Assembly (NCBI RefSeq): GCF_001522545.3
Contig: NC_031768.1
Span: 95,173,669-95,237,668 of the forward strand
DNA from: Parus major
Lineage: Eukaryota; Chordata; Aves; Passeriformes; Paridae
DNA length: 64,000 nt
Reading direction: 5' to 3'
In this document: piece by piece, positions 50,391 through 61,734 of the stretch
How the letters are laid out: each line of letters opens with the position of its first letter
How positions within the stretch are numbered: position 1 is the first letter of the stretch
Made by a program: the position numbers and the translations under genes
The notes under the pieces: model-generated
Told to the model about the DNA's origin: nothing
Database searches by the model: none
What the model saw: only the letters and a program-made list of their open reading frames with translations

Positions 50391-50879
50391 AAGTATTGCT
50401 AGATTAACAAGAAGTTTCAGATTACAGTAGTGCACTTCTGTTTCAAACCTTTTATATTTTTGTTTTAGCAGGTGCTGATGTTTATTGGGAACTCTTGAGC
50501 AAACAAAAACAACCCATGGAATTAAGGGTTGCATACACGGAAGTGTAGTGAACAGAGGACCACAAGTAATCCAAGTTTCATGGCAGTTTGTCTAAGAAAG
50601 ATGGGGAGAAAAGTGGAATTTGTCCCTGGATAAGTGAGCAAGGCTGATGTACCTCAGCTAGGGCAGGTCTCACTTTGTTGTCACCTGTCATAAGGGGAAT
50701 TAATCGATTGCCCAGTGAAGGGAGAAGCTAAACCAATGTAAGCTTCAATCTCTCACACTGTGGAGGAGGCAGCAACACTGGGTTGCTTGGCTGATGTCTC
50801 TGTTATTTAAAAGTACAGATGAATATTTAAATCAGAATCTGGGAAAGACCCACAGTTATGGGAATAATATAACCCCCAG
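50391..50879. other. Sequence between opposing old CR1 copies
   Basis: Nothing recognised. It may contain further unalignable CR1 sequence or the old insertion boundary. Confidence 0.4.
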
Positions 50880-51950
50880 TGTACTTCCAAAGACGATAGG
50901 AAAGGCAAATCTGGCTGGTCAGACCTCAGCTGACTGACATGAGCATGAGCAGTGACATCTCCAAACCTGCAGATGATATTAAGAATGTTTTCTGGTTATT
51001 CAAGTACTGTGCTCATAGTGACTAACTTCAGAAACTGTTGTCCACAAAACCCAACAGATGAAAAAAGTGCAGAATTAGAGAGGAATAATCTAAATTGTGC
51101 TTGTGCTAAACTGAACATTTTGATGGTAGTTACAACTCGGGGAAGAGGTCTTGATGTTGTCCTTGATGGTCCTTTAAAATCACTGCTTGGGTATCACACC
51201 AGCCAAAAATTCAGCACAATGTGAAACATCACTATCAATGTACTGAGAGCAAACCAGAAAACACTATTCTGCTCTTACCTAAAACTTTGATGAACTTTCT
51301 GAGTGAATCACTTTGTGTGATTTAGAACTTCGCAATTTAAAAAGGACATAGTGGACATAGAAAATATAATGGAAAGGGCAACAAACTAAGAGTTGGGTGA
51401 AGGAATTTCCTTGTGAAGAAAAACCAATAAGGTGGTGATTTCTCAGGATGGAGTGGAGGCTAAGGGGAATATGATGTTCATGACAGCATCAATTTACAGC
51501 TAAGCAGCACAAATCCAGGACTACACCTAGGGTGTCTAGTCTGAGGTCTAGTCTCTTGATTTGCTAACCTAGAACAGACTTTTTCTAGTGCAAGTCTAGA
51601 ACAAGAAATATGCATTAAAACTAGCAGAAATTGGTTTGAAACAGACACAGAAAACTACTTTTTACATCAGAGAGAGTGAATATCTGAATCTTTTGAAACA
51701 GGAGGCTGTGAAGGCAGATTGCATCCATGGGGTCAGAAGGGATATGCACAAATTAATGGACATCTATTTAGGTCCATAAATGCAGGTAATGGAATAATCA
51801 GAGATGTACACCATAAAGTCTTCAGCCCAGGAGCTCTGGGACCTGCAGGAGTATTAGGAGGATAAATAGTTAAGTAAATGCTTCTCTCTCTGCTAATGCA
51901 GAGTACTGGGCTAGAAGGTCTGACCCAGCAGGGCTTCCCTATGCTTTTTG
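50880..51950 (+). mobile_element. Ancient amniote-type CR1 relic with intact 3' end
   Basis: From left to right: aacctgcagatgatattaag, ggggaagaggtcttgatgtt, gtccttgatggtcctttaaa, aaaggacatagtggacatag, atggaaagggcaacaaact, ggctaaggggaatatgatg, tttgaaacagacacagaaaa, ggacatctatttaggtccat, gagctctgggacctgcagga, agagtactgggctagaaggt and ctgacccagcagggcttcc. This is the order and wording of old sauropsid CR1s, ending in the characteristic tactgggctag...tctgacccagcaggg tail. It is dead and highly diverged. The frame starting GRGLDVVLDGPLKSL at about 51138 is a remnant of ORF2. Confidence 0.82.
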
Positions 51951-52275
51951 TTTGGCAGGTTCCCCTGACAGCATGGGATTTGTTGCTGTAAGTGGATTTC
52001 TGAATGGGAAAGGCTGTTTCTCAAAAGGGTTCACAGCTGTTTTCCAGAGGACTCATTCCTATTCCAGTGGGTACTGCTGTATATTGCCCAGTCCTTTACC
52101 AATAGGTCTGTCCTGATCTCAGCTAAGACTGTGTATTTGATTCTGGCTGGTGGTCAGAGATGCTCCTTATCCAGCTTTTCAGCCTGCATGGGCTATCTCT
52201 CCGACTAAGAAGAAAAATAAAAATATATGTACACATATGTGCACAAATAAGGAAGGATACATAGTATGGTTGTTT

Positions 52276-52297
52276 AAAAAAAAAAAAAAAAAAAAAG
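52276..52297. repeat. Poly-A tract (22 A)
   Basis: An uninterrupted A run. No target-site duplication or processed-gene body was recognised, so it is best treated as a simple repeat. Confidence 0.9.
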
Positions 52298-53140
52298 AGT
52301 AACTTTGGCTAGGGGTGTGTAGAGAGGCAGTTATTTATTTTATTGAAAACCTCATTAGCTTCTTATAAGCCCTCCCTCTTAGTCAGTTCCTGACTTTATA
52401 AATTCCATTAGGTTTGTGTGTGTTTGGGTAGTATAGAATGTTTGCCAAGACAGAGAAATCATAGATTGTTTTCCATTTCTTTCAGGTTTTTTTCACCTGA
52501 GAGGGAATTTACCATTATGACCAATAAGAAAAAGATGTAGCTGTATCATTCAAGGCCTTTTCAAGATAGCAAGGTATTTTGTTTCTGACTTTTGTCTGAC
52601 CTCACAACTGGCCTTTTCTAGTTTGTCCTTTAAAAATACCTGTGCATATGAAGGCAGAGGGATGATGCAATGCCCATCACAATAGAGTCCTCCAGAGATT
52701 GCAACTTTGCACAGAGAAGCATTGCTCCTGAAGAAAGTTCTGCTGGGGGAAAACAGAGATTGGGCATGCTGATGCAGCTGGATGGCAAGACTGCAGGGTG
52801 AGGAACCACAATTGCACTTCTGAGCTTCTCAAGAAAAAAAGATGTTCAAAAGTATGTGGTCTTGGGAGAAGATGGAGCCTTTAAGGAAAACCAAAACCAG
52901 ACCAAACTAAACAAGGAGGGAGAACAATATCTCTGAATAAGTGAGGAAACAGAACAGAAATTCTAATAGACCCAGGTAAATAAGGTTTGGATCCAATTTA
53001 AAACAACACAAACCATTAAATACCAGCTAAGACATTCACAATGGTAAGAAACAGAGGGATGCAAATGCACTAAATTGAGCACGACGGTGAGGGACATTAT
53101 ACAACTCCCACATGGTACAAGTCAACATCTGCTTTTCCAG

Positions 53141-53264
53141 GAGGATGGTTGTGTTCAGTGGAACATCCTGCTGAGCTGTGTGCTCCTGCCTAGATGGGGG
53201 CTTGCAGCAGCCACTGAGCCCCCTCCAGGCTTCATTGGCAGCCTAACGTGCTGAGAGACTGGAG
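53141..53264 (+). CDS. Weak candidate exon
   Basis: A good acceptor (acatctgcttttccag) and a strong donor (GAG|gtaaga) bracket 124 bp. One frame is open for 38 codons (EDGCVQWNILLSCVLL, then PRWGLAAATEPPPGF) and stops a few codons before the donor, so it could only be a terminal coding or non-coding exon. No family is recognised. It may belong to a lncRNA or be accidental. Confidence 0.13.
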
Positions 53265-54082
53265 GTAAGAGACAGCACACCCCTCTCTGGAAGACAATAG
53301 TTGCGAATATTTTAAATATTTGTTTAAATGATTTGTTTAAAATCAAATGGTGAGCCTCAGAGTATGGAAAACTGGCAAAGAGAATTGAGAAGGAGTAATT
53401 TCAGCTCAGCTGATGGCTGAATCCTGCCTTTGCTATCAAAAAGCACACAACAAAGTGGCCCTGCTCTGTCTTGCAAGTGATGACATAGAACTGACTGCCT
53501 TTCTGTCCTTTGTTCAGTGCCCTGGCTAACACAGCCTGGAAACTACCAAGTACCTAAGATTCAGGCAATCATACTCCTAAGAACATTTTTGGGTTGCATG
53601 CAGCATCTTTCTTTAAATTAAATACTTAGGAAGACACTTTTTTTCACCCCTTTATAGTTAAAAAATATTCCTGACATCTCTAATACAAAATAGGAACATC
53701 TTGTCATTTAAGATCAAAATTAAGATCTCATTTTATATAAATGAGATGACTATTTTACAGTAACAACTCCAAACTACCTAGATTCATTATACTATAAACT
53801 GCAGTATTTGGCACCATTACTTCAGTGCTGTGTTGAAACAATGAAAGGCTTAGAAAATCATAACATGGTGACTGATACAGAATTCAGATTATCTGCCTTA
53901 GGAAGATGTGATGAAATATAGATTTGTGTGTGCACAAGTTATGATTTATCTTTGAAACTGGAGGCATATGAGACTCCAATTCTATGTATAGGCTATGTGA
54001 CAGACAGTATTGAAAGCTGCATTCTAAATTGCACTGTTGTTCCAATTGACTTCTATGTCTGTGTTGAATTAGACTGCAAAAA

Positions 54083-54086
<4 letters not shown>

Positions 54087-54113
<27 letters not shown>
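54087..54113. repeat. (TG)n dinucleotide microsatellite
   Basis: About thirteen uninterrupted TG units. Confidence 0.95.
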
Positions 54114-57100
54114 AAGTCTTCCTGTGAGAGATTTACTCCATTTTCTATTGGGAAATAGACTTCCCAGTTTCCTTTATTCCCCCCTGAGAAATTAGTTAGT
54201 AGATTCTTAAGAATATTGCTGAATAATGTAGGCTAGCAGTTAGGGATCTGTGTTCCCATGGTTTCCAGTTACTATGTCTTTGAGGAAGAGGATTGTGGAA
54301 GAGCTTTAAAAAGATTATGTTGTTCTAGGAATTTTTTTCCTCTTTTTCTTTTATTCCAGGGCAAGAAGATTTTGTGGTTGGTAGTGAGGCAGACAGGAAT
54401 ATGAACACAGTTTTGTGCACCCCAAAAAGAGAAGCAATTAAAGTTTGTTGGTCTCCCAGAAATGTAAAGTCTTGCATGAATAACAGGTGGTGTTTTGGTT
54501 TTATTACAGCCCATTTGTAACCTTGTCAAATTCTCTCTGTGTTCCACTTTTGACGTGCCTTTGGAATATTAAATTCTAATTCATAATATCCATACAGGGA
54601 CAGATCTGGAAAAGAGGCAATTTTCAGGTTAGCACTGGGGCAGAGGAAGGGCAGAGGGATGGACACAGTGGGTAGCTGTTTCATGATGATGCTGTTGGGA
54701 TCCCTGCTATGGCATTCTCTCCATCAGGGACAGCTCAGTCAGATCTGTGATACAAAACCTCGCTTGAACCCTCAGGACTCGAAGGTGGCTTTCCAGGATT
54801 TTATGACTTTCCATTCACAGTTTAAGGCATAGAATCAATTGATCAAACTTTCCACTATATTCAAAGCATGGAAAAAGGGTCACATGAAGCTATGCCTGCC
54901 TCAAAGGGCAGCACAGGGCAGCAGGATCTGTAGAGCCAGGCTGCCCAAGGTCTGCACTGCCTGCCTGTTAGCAGCTTTAACATCACATTAGATCTAGGGT
55001 GCCACACAGGTAGACCGTGCCAGGTGTGACTTGGGGAGCCTCTTTTGGCTTGGCCTCACCTGAAGGGCATCCAGTTTGCAGTCCAGAGACTTCCCCAATA
55101 TGAACTCAAATGCAGGAAACAGAAATATTATGTAACTTCAAAGCCACTTTCCTGAGCTGAATTAGCTGGTCCACTTTGAGCAGAAAGCCCAGTAGCCTGG
55201 GCACTGTTTTTCTCTAGAGGGTGTGCATAGTCTTTGCACTGTGCAGTATAGTCAGAAAATTTCAGGAGAAGTGGGGTGTGAAGCAGAGGCAAAGAACTGT
55301 TAATTAAATGATTTTCATAAATAAAACATAAGAATAAGCTACTATATTTGAATCTAGACTATTATTTTTCTTCTTGTTAGGAATCTGGAATGAACTTTGC
55401 CAAAATATTAAGATTTCTGACTGACTTGTCACTCCCCCTCAGACATCTTTCAAATGGGTCAAAATGTAAATGCAGTATCTTGTACATAAAGTGAAAATTT
55501 CCTCCAGCAGCTGATTCACTGACAGGAAGAGTCTATTGCCTAGCTACAGCTCAAAGAAGATTATTCTGAACTTTCAAGGTGGAAATATATGCTTTTTGGT
55601 GCTGAAGATCCTGAGTTTGACTCTCAGTGTTTATGACACTGCAAGAATGGAAGCTTCAAAGTCAGATTTTTTACAGCATAACGTGGTGCCACTGTACCAG
55701 CTGACAGCAATTGGTGTTATAGGCTGCTCTCCTGTTTTGGCAGAAGTAGGGGTGTAGGAACAGCCTCTGAGGCAATGGTGAGGAGGAGCTGTTCTCATGG
55801 TTCATCTAGCAGTGCTGCCACTTTGTCTTGCATCTCTCTGAGGAAGACACCTGCAGTGATTATGAATTTGGGTCAGTCACTTAGGAAAGTCCTCAGCTAC
55901 TTGTTGCACTTGTCTTCTGGCATTTTAGAGGAAAGTATTCTGGCCACAAGGCTGTGGCTGGGAGGTAGAGGAAATAGGAAGCTGGCTTTGGAGATCTCAG
56001 TATGTTCAGTCATATGCCTCAGTACAGTTTGAGTACTGGTTTTACTCCCAAACTGGTTTTATTCTCAAGCAGTTGTATTTTAGGGTTTTAGAAAAAAAAA
56101 ACTTGAAAGGATTTTGAAAGTTTATCTTTGAAGACATACCTTTGGTTAATATCAGCTAATGCAGCACCACTGAATTAAAGAGAAATATGTCTGAGTATCA
56201 TCAAGGGGCTCATTCCTTATATCAGCTGAAGGAAATGCCTCCAGTGTAGCTGGAAATGTACCACTTCGTGATAAATAATTCTTTAGGCATTTATACTTTG
56301 TTTTGCACAGTAGTGTTTCAACCAAGATTCTAAAAATCCAAATAGACTTAAGCATCTTCTAGAAATTGTGACTTCTGATTTTTAGCTATAGGTAACCAAG
56401 ATGCATCCTCTAACACACAAGGACAGGATCTCCTCCCTCCTCCTTTTCTGTTTTGGGTCTTCTTAGAACATTAGACAGAAACTCTGTCCCATGCAGCCCC
56501 TCTAGTCACAGTTGGTGACTTTCCTCCAGAGAGTACAAGCTCTTTTCAGCAGGTTTAAGATTATGAGGCCACACCTCTGATTTAATAACTACATAATGTG
56601 ATATAATACTATAATGACTCTACAGTGCATCTGGGAAACTTGGGGCAAGTATCTGTCCTACTTTGCCTTCAAAATTAATTGTGAAATCACATCACTGGTA
56701 GCTTGGTGACTATCTCAGAACATACAGGCTAAATTAGAAGAACCTGGTTTCCATTTTGGATATCATCTATCCACAGCTCCCATAAAATTTATGGACACTA
56801 GTCTCAAAGACAGGCAGTTTTCCAGAACCTGTACCTCAACACAATTTCAGCACATCTCTCTCTCTCTCTGTGTCATTCTCTCAGAGTATGTTCACATTCC
56901 AATGTTTGCTGACACACTGATGACAACCTTTCTATATGAACAAGGGCCAATAATAGCTTTTGAGAAAGTATTATTGAAAGGTGTGTTAAAAATTGCTCAG
57001 TGGCCAGAAAGCAGTCACCTTATTTAAGTCTGAGTGAAACATAAACAGCCAGCTAGAGACTTCTGAAGATGATAAATAGTCTGCTTGCATAAATTTAAGA

Positions 57101-58285
57101 GATTCACTAAGCAATGGCTTCATTTTATAAATACTAAAATCCAAAATGTCATCTAAATAAAATATTGTATATGGCCACCCTATTAGGTTAGCTGTTGCCT
57201 TTAAGGAAGCCACATACCTAATGGATCTAATTGCTCAAGGAGCACTATAAAATTCCATTTTTTTGTAAAATATGTTAGATCATATTCAAAAATAGTTTAG
57301 TGATTAATATTCTTTCTAATTCTAGAGCTGGAATCTGAAGCAAGCATTGAAATGGTCTGCTGAAATTGTAAATAGCATGCATTTGGGGAAAAATAACAAG
57401 TTTGTGCTAAATGGTATTTCTAAATATTACAAAAATAATGTTCTGGGCATAATTGTATTTCATTAGAGTAGATAGATGCCTGGCAACAAAGATGTATACA
57501 TACCAAAGAAAATGATATCTTGATGAAAAGCTTCTTGTTAAGCTTAAGCTGTATATGCAAAAATTTCGCTGGTGCACACAATGGGAGATACTGAAAATGA
57601 AAAAACATTAAACTACTTTACAAGAATTACATTTACAGGACATGGGAACAAGACCTTTCCCTTTCTGGGAGGTACTGGAAGATTTATTTCTTGGTTCAGG
57701 CAACACTCCCTTCAGCAAGAACAGCTGAACACAAGTTCATAAGAGAGCATTATATGATACCCTCAAAATTGATAAATGATAATTTGATATTTTGATGCCC
57801 ACTAGAAAATATTAAGGCATTCTCAATATTGAGCTGGGGAAGTGTAGGGTTTTGATTAATTTTAGAGAAGTTTTAGGCATTAATTTCCCCTCCTCTGAAG
57901 CATGAACTGAATCTGATGGCGCTCAATGTGCGTAAAAAAAAGCAGGGCACATGATGTTTCATTTTGGGGTATGGAAAAATTGGAGCAGTTTTAAAAACAG
58001 TTGTAATGATATAAAATATCACCTACTGTGGCATGGTCCTGGCTATTTGAATACACACAACTTAAAAGCAGGCAAGGATAAAACTGTGATCCATGTGTGT
58101 GCAGGCCAAGTGGAAGCTCAGCACGAGTAGATTCCTGGATGTGTTCTTGGTGATGCCAAGCTCAAGGTCTACGCTCCTGGAGTAACCACAGCTCTGTGCA
58201 ATAAGTTACAGCTGCCAGCTTCCAGTCAGTGTCTAGTCAACCTGTTGGGAGCTTTAATACTGACAGGGAACAAGGCTGTGACAAA
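54114..58285. other. Unique non-coding sequence
   Basis: A short (CT)n run lies at 56855-56869. From 57000 to 57620 the DNA is AT-rich with conserved-element texture. No gene or interspersed repeat is recognised. Confidence 0.5.
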
Positions 58286-58360
58286 ATGCTCCTTTTGAAA
58301 TGTAAGTGCTTCCCACTGTGGCCCCAAACAAAGGTCACGTGTGCTCTGACGAGAAACAAG
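58286..58360 (+). CDS. Weak candidate first coding exon ending at a strong donor
   Basis: An ATG in acceptable context (ACAAAATGC) opens 25 codons (MLLLKCKCFPLWP, then KVTCALTRNK) that end exactly at a near-consensus donor, AAG|gtaagt, at 58361. No convincing acceptor lies upstream, so it would need to be part of a first exon. A CR1 copy begins 15 bases past the donor. The frame is short and may be chance. Confidence 0.12.
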
Positions 58361-58375
58361 GTAAGTTGTTAAATA

Positions 58376-58725
58376 TCATAGAATTTTTGAATGGTTTGGA
58401 TTGGAAGGAACATTAAAGATCATCTAACTCCAACCCCCCTGCCATGGACAGGACATTTCACTAGACCAGGTTGCTCAGAGCCCCATCCAGCCTGGCCTTG
58501 AACACTGCCAGGGATGAGGCATCCACAGCTTCTCTGGGCCACCTGTTCCAGTGCCTCAGTACCTTCACAGTCAAGAATTTCTTCTTAATATCTAATCTAA
58601 ATCTCAGCTCTTTCAATTTAAAGCCATTTGCCCTTTTCTGTTACTCCGTGCCCTTGTAAAATGTCTACCTATTGTTCTCTTGCAGACTCCCTTCAGGCCC
58701 TGGGAGTCTGCTATAAGGTCTACAT
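58376..58725 (-). mobile_element. CR1 LINE 3' fragment, antisense
   Basis: The block starts tcatagaatttttgaatggt and continues with ttggaaggaacattaaagat, catctaactccaacccccct, accaggttgctcagagcccc, ggcatccacagcttctctgg, ccacctgttccagtgcctca and agaatttcttcttaatatct. It then runs through gcccttgtaaaatgtctacc to tgctataaggtctacatg. This is a clean avian CR1 3' end in reverse complement. It is the least diverged CR1 in the window. The plus-strand frames across it are shadows. Confidence 0.94.
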
Positions 58726-61580
58726 GAACATGTCCCCATCGTGTGAGACATGCAGTGTGAGGCACTCAGGATGGCTGGGGATGATACTCAGAGGTTACAT
58801 TTCCTGCAAAAAGAGATTTGCCATGGGGATCATCACTGGGGGTCCCAGCTTTGCAGTGCAGCTGGAGAAGCAGTAGTGTGCTTAAGTAGGAGCCTAAAAT
58901 CACAGCTGTCTGCCTGCTGCTTTTTTGTGCACACAGAGCATCTTTCTTAGCTGTTTTACTTGTGGAGGCTGTGGCACACCAGCCTGAACAACTTGGTGAT
59001 ACTTTTGGGGCTATTGGATGGATGTGCCTTGGCTTGGATGCACACTTCCCTGTGGCACACAAATACATAGTCATGTGGAGAAACCTATCGCTGTTTTCCA
59101 GGCATCACTTCTTCAATACAGAGACTCTGAATTCTTGTAAATAGCTTAAGATTTGGATGTGAGGCAGCAGAATGCTTGAAAACATTGGTTACGTTTCCTT
59201 TGAGAGGGGTATTTGTGTCTGCACTGAGTAAAGGTATGGTGTCCTCAATAAAAAGTGCTGTATTTCCTCTCATGATTATACAGCATATTTCTTCCTCTGG
59301 GGCTTTTTGCTTATGCTTGAAAAATCATTTTACCTACCACTGCCACGGGTTACCTTGGGATCAAAAGGAAACACACAACTGAAGCACGGCTTGCTGCTGA
59401 ACATCAGCCTTTTTTCATGTAATTACAATTTTGTTGTCACTGCATGGTAGAAGCCAGAGAGCATCAATTCAGTTAAGTTCATGACAACTTTTTCTGAGGT
59501 GGACCAGAGGAAGAAGGAAAAAATATTTCAAAGCCCAGTCTTCTGGCAGAAGGAAGCCAGCAGAATTTAGGTTGAACTGATTTGCAAATGCCATTGATAA
59601 ATTTTTGTAACTGACACAGAAACTTAACATATTGTACAGTGTCTCAAAGTTATCATCTGTGGCTTGATAGCCTCCTGAAATATTCCTTTTCTTTCCTATA
59701 TGAGATGTCTGCAGCTGCCCATTTGCACCTTCACAGATGTATGTTGAGCTTTTTTAATGTTTTTGGTGAGGAGCTGGAGACAAACAGGGAAGTGTGGGAC
59801 TGAGCATTCCACAGAGCTCTGCTGTGACTGTGCCAGATGCAGAGCTCTGTGCTTCAGGAGTACAGACAGGGTCAGGGAGGCAATGGCCCTGATAATTCTG
59901 CTTAAAAATGATGGCAAGAGGAACAATTCAAGGAGGAAAAAAATAAGAGAATGAGGTCAAATGTGGGGTATTTTATGCAGAATTCCAAACTGCTTGTACT
60001 TTGTTTTACCCTCAAATATTTATGACCCTCCATACAGGTTTTGTTTTATAGGAATGGCTGGGGAATTGCTCTGCTTCCAAGCAAAATGAATGTTGGATTA
60101 ACTCAATGTCTCTAGTATCTTCCCTCTGACTGGTCCCTCACCAAGAGCACCAAATGACACGTATTCAAAACAAAGAGGTAAAAAATGTTTCAAAGACAGG
60201 AATAAGTTTGTGGAAATGCCTGCAAATAAGATATACAGTCACGGTATTTGGATTGGTTTACAAATGATTTACAAAGAGGGAGGGAAAAAAAAGGGATGAA
60301 TATCATCACAAAATTTATTTGCAAAGTAAGTAAATAAATAAATAAATGAAATAAATCGTTTGACTGGCTCTTTTTTTTTTAAACGTAAGAGCTCAATGGA
60401 AATGAAAGAGGACTCTGTAGTTCTCATTACTGAATTACATTTTTTTGAGCCTGACTGCGAAAGGAAGACGTGCATGCTTAGATGTTGTTTGACCAGAAGC
60501 TGATGAATGCATTCTTTAGAATGTAAATATGCTTTTTCTGACAACCAGAAATATATAAAATGTGAATAGACTTTATTTGAAAGCTGATTAGTCTCCTTCT
60601 TGGTTTCAGAGTGTGTGAAGAGATACAATTAAACTCATATAGTAATTGGATTTCCCCCCCTGCATATCCCTTATAGCTCACATAAGGCCTATTTCATAGT
60701 CATACCTTTTGAAACTACGAAGTCAAGAGAGAAATCATATTTGCTCATGAAGTAGTTGATGTTGATCTGAAAGACCACACAGGCAGCAATAAACAGTCCC
60801 CTAGGTATACAAAAAATTATGCAGTCAGTCAAGTTTTTCAGCTCCCCAGGAAAGTAAGCATTTAAAAAATAATTTCCTTTATATATTAAAAAACCCTTTT
60901 TATCACAGATATAATCTGGAATAAAGGTCAGCTACAGACTGAATATCATGGAAAGATATGACCATTTGATAGTTCCAGCATGGTTTGTCTAGCACTCACT
61001 GACTGTGAGCATTAGCCAGAGGTATATAAACACTTATAAATATTTTATGCATAAGCCTACCTGCACTAGATTGATGATTAATAAGTCTGTTGTTGGTAAT
61101 CTATGGCATCTCTTTTGCATGGAGAAAGCAATTAGAAACACACAGAGACACCTTAGATGATACACAGCATAAAACTGAAATCCTGAAGTACCTGCATGCA
61201 GCAGTCTGAATTAAAAGTGTGGATACAGCCCTAGCATTCCCTGCTGTAGTTTGTAGGAAAGTGTCAAGGCTCTTAGGCTGGAAACACGATTCAGTTTGCT
61301 CTTATCTATTTGCATGATCCCTAATATTTTCTGTGGGGCTTTTTCCCTATTTTTATTTAATTTTTAATATATTACCCTGCGATAGAAAAATAGAACAAAA
61401 TCTATGGTACCTGACCAACATTTTTAAGTAAAAATGCAATTATAAACTAGATATTATGTGGAATTAATAAGAACAGGACTGGTAGGAAATGAGCACGGGT
61501 TAAAGCACCATACTTTGAAGGGATACAACCTATCACTTAGTGATTTTTCTCTGTGTCCTCACTGGTGTGGTCTGTGGCAG
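58726..61580. other. Unique non-coding sequence
   Basis: Contains an (AAAT)n run at about 60328-60350 and an AT-rich stretch at 60640-61450. Two overlapping short frames at 58628-59074 include CR1 sequence and are not genes. Nothing else is recognised. Confidence 0.5.
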
Positions 61581-61734
61581 TGGGCAGGTTTCCTCAGGCT
61601 CACCCTGAGGGGAACAACTTCATCTGGGGGATGAAGTTTATCACCCACCTGAGCATGGGGGAGCAGCAGGGCTGTCTGAGATATCAGGGCCCCAGACGTG
61701 AAGGTGCCTTGGGAGGGAAGCAACATGAAGCTGA
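61581..61734 (+). CDS. Weak candidate 154-bp exon
   Basis: A pyrimidine-rich acceptor (tgtgtcctcactggtgtggtctgtggcag) and a near-consensus donor (CTGA|gtaagt) bracket a segment that is open in one frame throughout: two leading bases, 50 codons (GRFPQAHPEGNNFIWGMKF, then THLSMGEQQGCLRYQG) and two trailing bases. It is more GC-rich than its surroundings. No domain is recognised, and the composition is not decisive. It could be a lncRNA exon or accidental. Confidence 0.17.

Larger units (their letters stand above)
51951..54086. other. Unique sequence with poly-A run
   Basis: A run of 22 A lies at 52276-52297; no retroposed gene body could be recognised upstream of it. A second exon-like segment at 53141-53264 is listed separately. 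The rest shows nothing. Confidence 0.5.

Noticed and set aside
52276..52297. Poly-A run as the tail of a processed pseudogene
   Set aside because: No gene body or flanking duplication was recognised; the sequence upstream is the end of an old CR1, which does not carry poly-A tails.
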